Assembly (NCBI RefSeq): GCF_037975245.1
Contig: NC_092567.1
Span: 6,260,714-6,324,713 of the forward strand
Length of the DNA stretch: 64,000 nucleotides
Direction of reading: 5' to 3'
DNA from: Apostichopus japonicus
Lineage: Eukaryota; Echinodermata; Holothuroidea; Aspidochirotida; Stichopodidae
The position numbers and the translations under genes are program-made. The notes below the pieces were generated by a model, which was not told where the DNA came from, made no database searches, and saw nothing but the letters and a program-made list of their open reading frames with translations. Every line of letters begins with the position of its first letter. Within the stretch, counting starts at the first letter, position 1. Positions 57,613 to 64,000 of the stretch are shown here, piece after piece.

Positions 57613-57709
57613 ACGTTTGTATACCTCACTCGCAACAATACTGTTAGTGTGTAAAGTTGTATACTTGAGCTGCCAAAAACATCAACGATATTACTCCTTT
57701 TCCCCCGAA

Positions 57710-57865
57710 ATGCCACAATTCTGTGTTGCTGGAGGTTGCAGTTATACCTCACCCAACAAAAGCATCAGCTTTTTTAGATTTCCGAGTAAAAGAATCGACG
57801 TAAGACGCCGCAGACTTTGGATCAATTTTGTGAGATCCACGCGGAAAGATTTTTCAGCACCCGGA
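57710..57865 (+). CDS. THAP zinc-finger first exon (partial)
   Basis: THAP domains are DNA-binding C2CH zinc fingers. This frame starts MPQFCVAGGC, giving M-P and C5-x4-C10. Then come the expected SFFRFPS segment (residues 20-26), the conserved tryptophan in RRRLWINFVR (residues 33-42) and RKDFSAP (45-51). That is the first half of the domain in correct order. The second zinc pair (C-x2-H) is not in frame downstream. The likely reasons are an intron, with a possible donor GTATCT at 57866, or a frameshift. The methionine is the canonical THAP start. THAP domains also occur in P-element-type transposases, so a host gene or a domesticated transposase are both possible. Confidence 0.62.
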
Positions 57866-57979
57866 GTATCTCATGCCCATGAGTCCACATGCATGACCCT
57901 GCCTCTGTGTATGCTGCAAATGTCTCATTCTGAGAAAATTATATACTTTCGACAGCTGTGTCGGACATAGCTAATGTGA

Positions 57980-59290
57980 AATTGACCCTTTCAAGTCTCC
58001 TCGTAAACAAGCTCTGGACGTCCTTACATGTAACGTTATATCACGCAATTGACAGTATAATATTTACTGTAAGAGATGACCGTGTAGGCCTATATACCGT
58101 GCCCTTGGTAGCATTGTTAGTACATGTTAGTGACTTACAACTCGGGGTTGGCTCACAGCATGTGTAAATAGTCATGTTAGGATTTCATCGCATTTGTCTA
58201 CCGTATTTCCTTTGTTGTATTCCAGTATCGTGAGTTCGTGATACATTGTGTTATATTGTCCGTTATGTTTATTCCGGCATCTGCATGGTCCAAGGAGTTG
58301 AATAAAAATGGTTCTATGTAGCGATCGGACGTTTCATTTCGTTAGTGACTGTCTTGTGATTGTGGGATGTTACTGGTCAAGGCCTGTTTCAACTAGACCT
58401 AACTCTATGAAATTACACAGATTCACGGTAGTATTTCGCCCGGGATTGAACGAGAAACGTGGATTTGGATATTCACTGCTAAATTTGGTTTATTGAAAGG
58501 ATACTTTTTCTGTGTTTGTACTTTTGGGTATTAAAACGAGTAGGCCTAAGTACTATGTTCAGCTGAAGCTTAGTCATGTATATGCTACCCTGGTCGATTC
58601 GGGTCAGCGTCTTCTCGTAGTTGTTCGATTATGTTTAGTGTCTTTTTGGTAATTCGTTGACAGTAACGTAAGCCATTTTCCCGTCACATATCACGCATGA
58701 GGCATCTTTTAGGTCTATTCATCTGTTTAGTTTACGGTATCTTGCGATCAAATTGTATTACGGAATCGCCAAGCTGCTTGCATGTTCTACAGTATATTGT
58801 ACCGTACGGACCTACTGACGCTCCGCTATGTAAAAGATGCTTCCATTTGAGTGGAAATTTTGCCAATAAAATAACCAATTTAACTAAATTTTCTTCTTAA
58901 AATTGTCTTAAAACTATTTGTTTACCTTCATGTGTTCTTGTTTTAAGCTAACAGCTTTTCAAACGCTCGAAATTGGAAGTCAAATACAGTACAATTGTTC
59001 GCTATCTGTGTATAAACAGTGCCTATATCAGCGTTTGATTTTCGCGGTATACAAACAATGACGTCACACGGTGACCAGAGGCTCCTTTGGGTCAATCTCT
59101 GTTTTCAGACATTCCAGAGGTTCATGTCACGTGACAACCCAAAATGTCCATTTTCGTGGGTTTTTTTTTTTTTGATGGGTTATAGTAGGTTTTCGAAGAT
59201 TACTTTTTACACATGTTGATTATGGGTATGTTAACTCCCAAATTAATGGAAAATCCCCCCCAAAAAAATTGTCTCCATAGTTGGTCTTGA
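57980..59290. other. No exon recognised
   Basis: I could not find the second half of the THAP domain in this interval. Another TGACGTCA occurs at 59059-59066 and a CACGTG near 59129. Confidence 0.45.
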
Positions 59291-59296
59291 ACTTGT

Positions 59297-59873
59297 ATGT
59301 ATATGGCAAGCCATATGGGACAAACATATGGCAAGCCATGTGGGACAAACACCGCATAATATATCCGCGTATAAATTCCAATATATACGCGTATTAATTC
59401 GAATATAATATGTGTCGTAGCCTACATGTGTAAAGTTTCGCTTTTGAAGCGATCTCGCGTGTATGGCAAGCCATGTGGGACAAACACCGCATAATGTATC
59501 CGCGTAATATACGCGTATTAATTCGAATATTATATGTGTTGTACATGTGTAAAGTTTCGCTTTATGAAGCGATCTCGCGAGCCCACCAAAACATTTTTCG
59601 TTGGTATATGTACACAGCAAGAGCGGAAATGTGTTTTCGTGTATATTCTAATTAATCCGTGCATATATTGGATTTAATCCCCATATGTTTTCTATTTAAT
59701 ACGTGTATATATTCGAATTAATACGTGTATAGATTCGAATTAATACGCGGATATATTTGGGCCATATGATTGGCTAATAATATGTACGCGTATATATTCC
59801 AATTAATACGCGTATAAATTACGATTAATACGCTGATATGTTATGCAGTGTTTGTCCCACATGGCTTGCCATA
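59297..59873. mobile_element. Palindromic element with GGCAAGCCATGTGGGACAAA ends
   Basis: The terminal segment ATGGCAAGCCATGTGGGACA, continuing AACACCGCATAA, appears at 59327-59358 and inverted at about 59840-59873. It is also tandemly repeated at 59463-59494 within a ~150-bp direct duplication. The middle is made of TTCGAATTAATACGCGTATA-type units of about 22 bp, themselves nearly palindromic. No coding content and no convincing target duplication. Confidence 0.75.
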
Positions 59874-60171
59874 TATGTGTGCAGTTCGCATGTAGGCTAT
59901 TTGTATATGACGAAAAACAGTTAAGTTCTATGCCGACGAACACTTTACCTGCGTCCTCTTCGCTGCTAGGTGAATATCACGTCTTTAACTACGATTTAAG
60001 AAACGGCTGTTTCAAACATCTCACTAATTCTTTCGGCGACTATCCATGGGCACAATAGCATTTCCTGCGTATAAACTCGTACGCGGTATCTACGCCGCAT
60101 TTTGTTTGTCAACGAGTTTATACGCAATTGCCACTGGGATTATAATGTTTCAGAGGGATTTTTATGAAACT

Positions 60172-60400
60172 TTAGAGCAGCTTACAAGCATCGGCGTCAA
60201 TCCTGGGGGTGGGGGGAGGCGGGGGACACGTCCCCCACATTTCGATGGGTGGGGACACACTATCAGCTAAATATTTTCGGTAGGCTGCGCGCCATCCCAT
60301 GGTTGCGCTCCGCTTAGATAGTAACAAGACGCCCTCCCAGGAAATGCTCAAGCCCCCCAGCGCCCCCCCCCCACTGAAAAATTCCATGTCCAGTTATACG
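60172..60400 (-). mobile_element. MITE fragment with shared core
   Basis: G-rich and C-rich flanks around a minus-strand core piece (GTTGCGCTCCGCTTAGATAG near 60303). Starts near GGCGTCAATCCTGGGGG. Confidence 0.55.
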
Positions 60401-60419
60401 TGAACGGTACTGTAACTAC

Positions 60420-60545
60420 AAGTTAGGAGTATTTATATCATTTCAGTTGAAAATTACCAACCTCCCTATTTTCCCCTAATTCTCCCTATTTTTTGGCCCT
60501 GAAAAATGTTTTTCTCCCTATTTTGGGGTCAAATAGGTTGAAAGG
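60420..60545 (-). repeat. Fragment of the ACCTGTCAAC-ended element
   Basis: Reverse complement of about 28280-28400 (AAATTACCAACCTCCCTATT, CTCCCTATTTTGGGGTCAAA), in inverse orientation. Confidence 0.78.
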
Positions 60546-60589
60546 TCTGCGATGTTACATTCAGCTAAGAAGAAGGCCACTGCTATGGG

Positions 60590-60910
60590 TGTTCACCCGT
60601 CCCAGTCCCTCCCCCCCCCCCTCCGACTTTAAAAAAAAAATATTGGCAAAAATGGTGTATGGAGCCTATTTAAGACCCTAACTGGTAGTCTAATTATGCC
60701 TCAGAGTGCACCATTAACGTCAATTTTCAAAACAATTTCAGGGTGCGGATCTACATGGGATTTGCGTTCAACAAGCCAACCAACACACCACCACTTTTTT
60801 TTAAATTCTTCTTTTCATTCTAGACTTTCCATAACAGTGAAGGCCCTACCCAAGTCAGTCGGGAGGAATTTGGGATTTGCTGCTCCACCCCCCCCCCCAC
60901 CCTTGAAATC
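60590..60910. repeat. Dispersed repeat fragment
   Basis: Shares TGCCTCAGAGTGCACCA-like, TTGCGTTCAAC and GTCGGGAG(G)AATTT phrases with 61320-61520 and with 34790-34860. Confidence 0.55.
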
Positions 60911-61319
60911 ATATATTACAAGTGGGTGTCGAGAAGGGGTCCCATTGTTCGAGTCCTTCGATTCGATTTCATCTAAAGGCCCTATAGGTAGCCTCTCATC
61001 AGTGTATGACAATAACGATATATGCCCTGTTATATGTAAAGTACCGTAGTACATAGCCTATACATCTGATATTAAGATGTGGTACATGGCTACATGTAGG
61101 TAACATGCTATAATGTGTACCTCTTTGTGAGGCATTATTGTATATAGGAATAATATACTGGTTGGGCAACATGTCCACCCAACGGCTATTTACCAAATAA
61201 CTGGACGGGCAAGACTGTATTTTCTGATTTTCTATGCAATTGAACAATAGTGATTTTAACATCGGTTAGTTTCAGTTTTCAAACTTTACACTAGTATTCT
61301 TTAGCACAACCTTAAGTTT

Positions 61320-61530
61320 AGACAACATTTATAGTCTAAATACGCCTCAAAATTGTTTCTGTCGGAGGCCCCCCCCCCAAAAAAAAAAAAAACCTACATG
61401 GAATTGCATTCAACGACTCCACAGCAACACCATCAAAACTTTCGGATCCACCTATAATCTGACCATAAAGGTACATTCCCCTTCCTAAATTTGTCGGGAG
61501 AATTTTGGAATGTGAACCCACGTTACTGGG
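61320..61530. repeat. Dispersed repeat fragment, second copy
   Basis: Contains AAATACGCCTCAAAAT, TTGCATTCAACGACTCC and TTGTCGGGAGAATTTTGG, in the same order as 60690-60880. Confidence 0.55.
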
Positions 61531-64000
61531 TACTAAACCATACAGGAGAGTCGATCCGTTTTCAGGATTGGTGAGGCAAACTTACCGCTTATGGACTTAA
61601 TCAGAAATATACAAAAATTAGCCACAAAATGTACCTACTCCTATATGATCTACCCTTCCCTATATCTATGTAGACATGTGACAAATCACTTGATTGGCGT
61701 AGGAAGGGATCAAAAAGAAATTCAAAATTTTCATATCAAATGTTGATTATATTATCCCGAAAATTTCAAATATTTCTTAGAGTTTCAACCCTTTCTCAAA
61801 ATTGAAACCCTTTTCTTGACAATCAAGTTTGTCTTAAAATTGCCGTTTGTAATTTAACAGAAATTCTCAACATTAGACTACTTTATCTAAGAATTAAACT
61901 TCATCGATTTATTTCGACCCTGTCTTTAATTCCCTTCATTCAAAATGTCGATTTGTTTTTGGTTTAAACTTTCGCCTTTTTACTAGAAAGTTGTTATTTT
62001 AAAATGCCTACTAATAGTCTAAAAACATTAGCGGTTTTTAAATGTGTACTTTTCTCTCGAAATTGCAATTGCATTTCTCGAAATCAAGATTCATGTCTTA
62101 TATAAATGTTAACTATTTTATCTAAAAAATAAACTTTTCTTCATGAGAATGATACTAAGTAAAATGGGAGAAAGGGGGTCTACGTGAACTGACTGTAAAC
62201 GTCATTGGTGGAATGTCGACATAGCATTAATATTTGAGCAATTATGAGGTACGTGAAAAGACAAAACATCGTTTCATTGCCTGACACTCTCTTTGCTGGT
62301 GTAAAGATTCAGCTGAATTATCCAGCACTGACATGGAGTGGAATTAATTATAAAGGTGATTGGGTTGGGAGGGGCTGAAGAAAAGTTGTGTAGTTACATT
62401 CTTTCCAATAATTTCATGATAATCAAGTGATTATTTGTAAAAGCAAAATATAACTTAACAACAGACACGTTTTGTCTGCACGATGTGTCTGCAAGATATG
62501 TATGACTGAACAAGGATGTTCAATTTATGTTATTCCGTGTAGGTTTTAATATTCATTAAACATGTACTCCTTCAAATCATTTGAAACAGACGGTATTCAA
62601 ACTGTTGTGTTAATTGTTTGTGTATGCATCCACTGACAGATAATAAGGTGGGTGAATGAGTACATAAAATGCTTTTTTGCCCAAATCTTAACCGGTGGTG
62701 GGGGAGGGGGGGGTGCACGGGGACTAACACCCTACCGCTTAGGGAGAAATGTCAATGATAGCTTGATCTACTTGATATAGGTTGTGTTGTATTATTTACT
62801 TCCTCGACCCCTTCCTTAATACATACCCAATCGACGTCAGGTTTCAAACTGTCTGTTTCCATCGGGTATTAACGTTACGTCTCTCGTACATTTATTTCTA
62901 TTGGCGCCAAAATGTCTGTTACAAATTTCAAATATCACCCGCGAACAGCTGGAAAACACCTGTATTTGCTATTGAATACCTGTTCACATTTAGTATCTAT
63001 CATTAGTGGAGCTGCAGAGTACGTATTGTATTCGTGGGAGTTGTTTGTTACCATTGACTTGTTGCGTGGTTATTAAGATGGAATATTTAACGGAGAGGAA
63101 CCACTGTTAATATAGTTAAGACAGTGATCATTGATCAGTGAGATGATTTGACGGTATGGTATAGAGGCATAGGCTAGGATGTGTACAAAGGCCAGGCCAA
63201 ACTTAGTTAGGCTATACTAGGCTAGAGTAGTAAAAAAGTTAGGCTATGTTAAAAATCTCAAAAATCACCCGCGAAAAGCTAGAATTACTACTTTTAGCAA
63301 GAGGACATGCTTAGCAAATCTAACTCATAAATAATAGAGATCTTAGCCTAGTTGTTGACTGAATATCAGAAAAGTCCAAGTTAAAACATATCTTAACTCT
63401 AAAAGAATTGAATAATATACAATCAGGACCGTACTGATTTTTCTTTAGGGATCTTAAATTAAGCGAAGAATAAGCCCAGCGATTAACATTCTAGGTGAGC
63501 TGATGCCTATCCTTTACTTCGAAAACGATTATTTCATTCTAGCTAACAAAAAGTATCCATAGACAAACTGTAGAAACTTTGTGATCCCTTCAAAAAAATT
63601 AAATCACAGAAAATGGTTCAACTCAGTTTTAATCGTACATAACATAGGCCTAGCCTTATAGGCGTAAATACAAGTCAATCTATAACATTCCACAATTATC
63701 ATTGTAATCACCTAACTTATTAAATCTACCAGGTCGGACGTTTGAACCACTTGTATGAGAAACCTGCAGCTTTTTACCGAACAGGCTCACTGAAATAATG
63801 TTATTTAATAACTGATTATTAGTTGAATAACCTAACTCCTGCCAATATACCTGACACTTAATGTGATATAGAGTTTTGTTAAATACTGTATAGGGCCTAG
63901 AGCAAGTTTGAGCCTCCATAAAACAGTTTTCCAACTAAGTCTAATAATAATCAAACGCAATACATAGTTATTAAAAAGTAATGTTTCGTCCATGTCTTTC
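61531..64000. other. No gene recognised
   Basis: AT-rich DNA. A run of TTTCTCAAAATTGAAACCC-like degenerate phrases lies at 61720-62110 (compare 50580-50700), and a G-run at about 62698-62713. Nothing else stands out. Confidence 0.45.

Overview
This is a stretch of animal nuclear DNA: AT-rich, gene-poor and full of small DNA-transposon remnants, minisatellites and segmental duplications. No bacterial-type gene organisation is present. One long exon encodes the NACHT ATPase of a NOD-like receptor, in the style of the large NLR families of echinoderms and other marine invertebrates. With a THAP-type exon and many hAT-like MITEs, this suggests a marine deuterostome, probably an echinoderm such as a sea cucumber. 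The assignment is inference from family resemblance.

Coding content is small. The NACHT exon (17353-18848, +) is the only confident one. A THAP zinc-finger first exon (57710-57865, +) is likely but incomplete. A second possible THAP start lies at 24748. Four exon-like open stretches on the minus strand between 44.9 and 48.1 kb have splice consensus but no recognisable product. A decayed non-LTR reverse-transcriptase fragment lies at 52498-52725 (-). Most other open frames are low-complexity or repeat artefacts.

The rest is a repeat mosaic. Two foldback-like elements (227-2392 and 26111-29281) have subterminal arrays of a CCGGACAATT-type motif and perfect 8-bp target duplications. A second foldback-type element (32781-33881) has inverted arrays of a TTCGCCCAAC motif. 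A third unusual element (36219-37029) has 17-bp inverted termini, an imperfect 8-bp target duplication and 18-bp direct repeats. hAT-like MITEs with 8-bp target duplications lie at 6037, 10072, 23349, 30314, 31653 (with another nested at 31979) and 50831. Several otherwise different elements share one conserved ~100-bp core.

Minisatellites dominate 14.0-16.0, 20.1-20.7, 21.7-22.3, 35.2-35.8 and 41.1-43.3 kb. Segmental duplications link 20.1-23.9 kb with 34.1-36.2 kb, 32.7-34.1 kb with 41.0-43.7 kb, 9.5-10.8 kb with 11.4-12.4 kb, and 4.9-6.4 kb with 37.1-38.2 kb and 56.3-56.8 kb. Hammerhead-ribozyme-like motifs, as known from Penelope-like elements, occur at 19985-20010 and 29720-29812.
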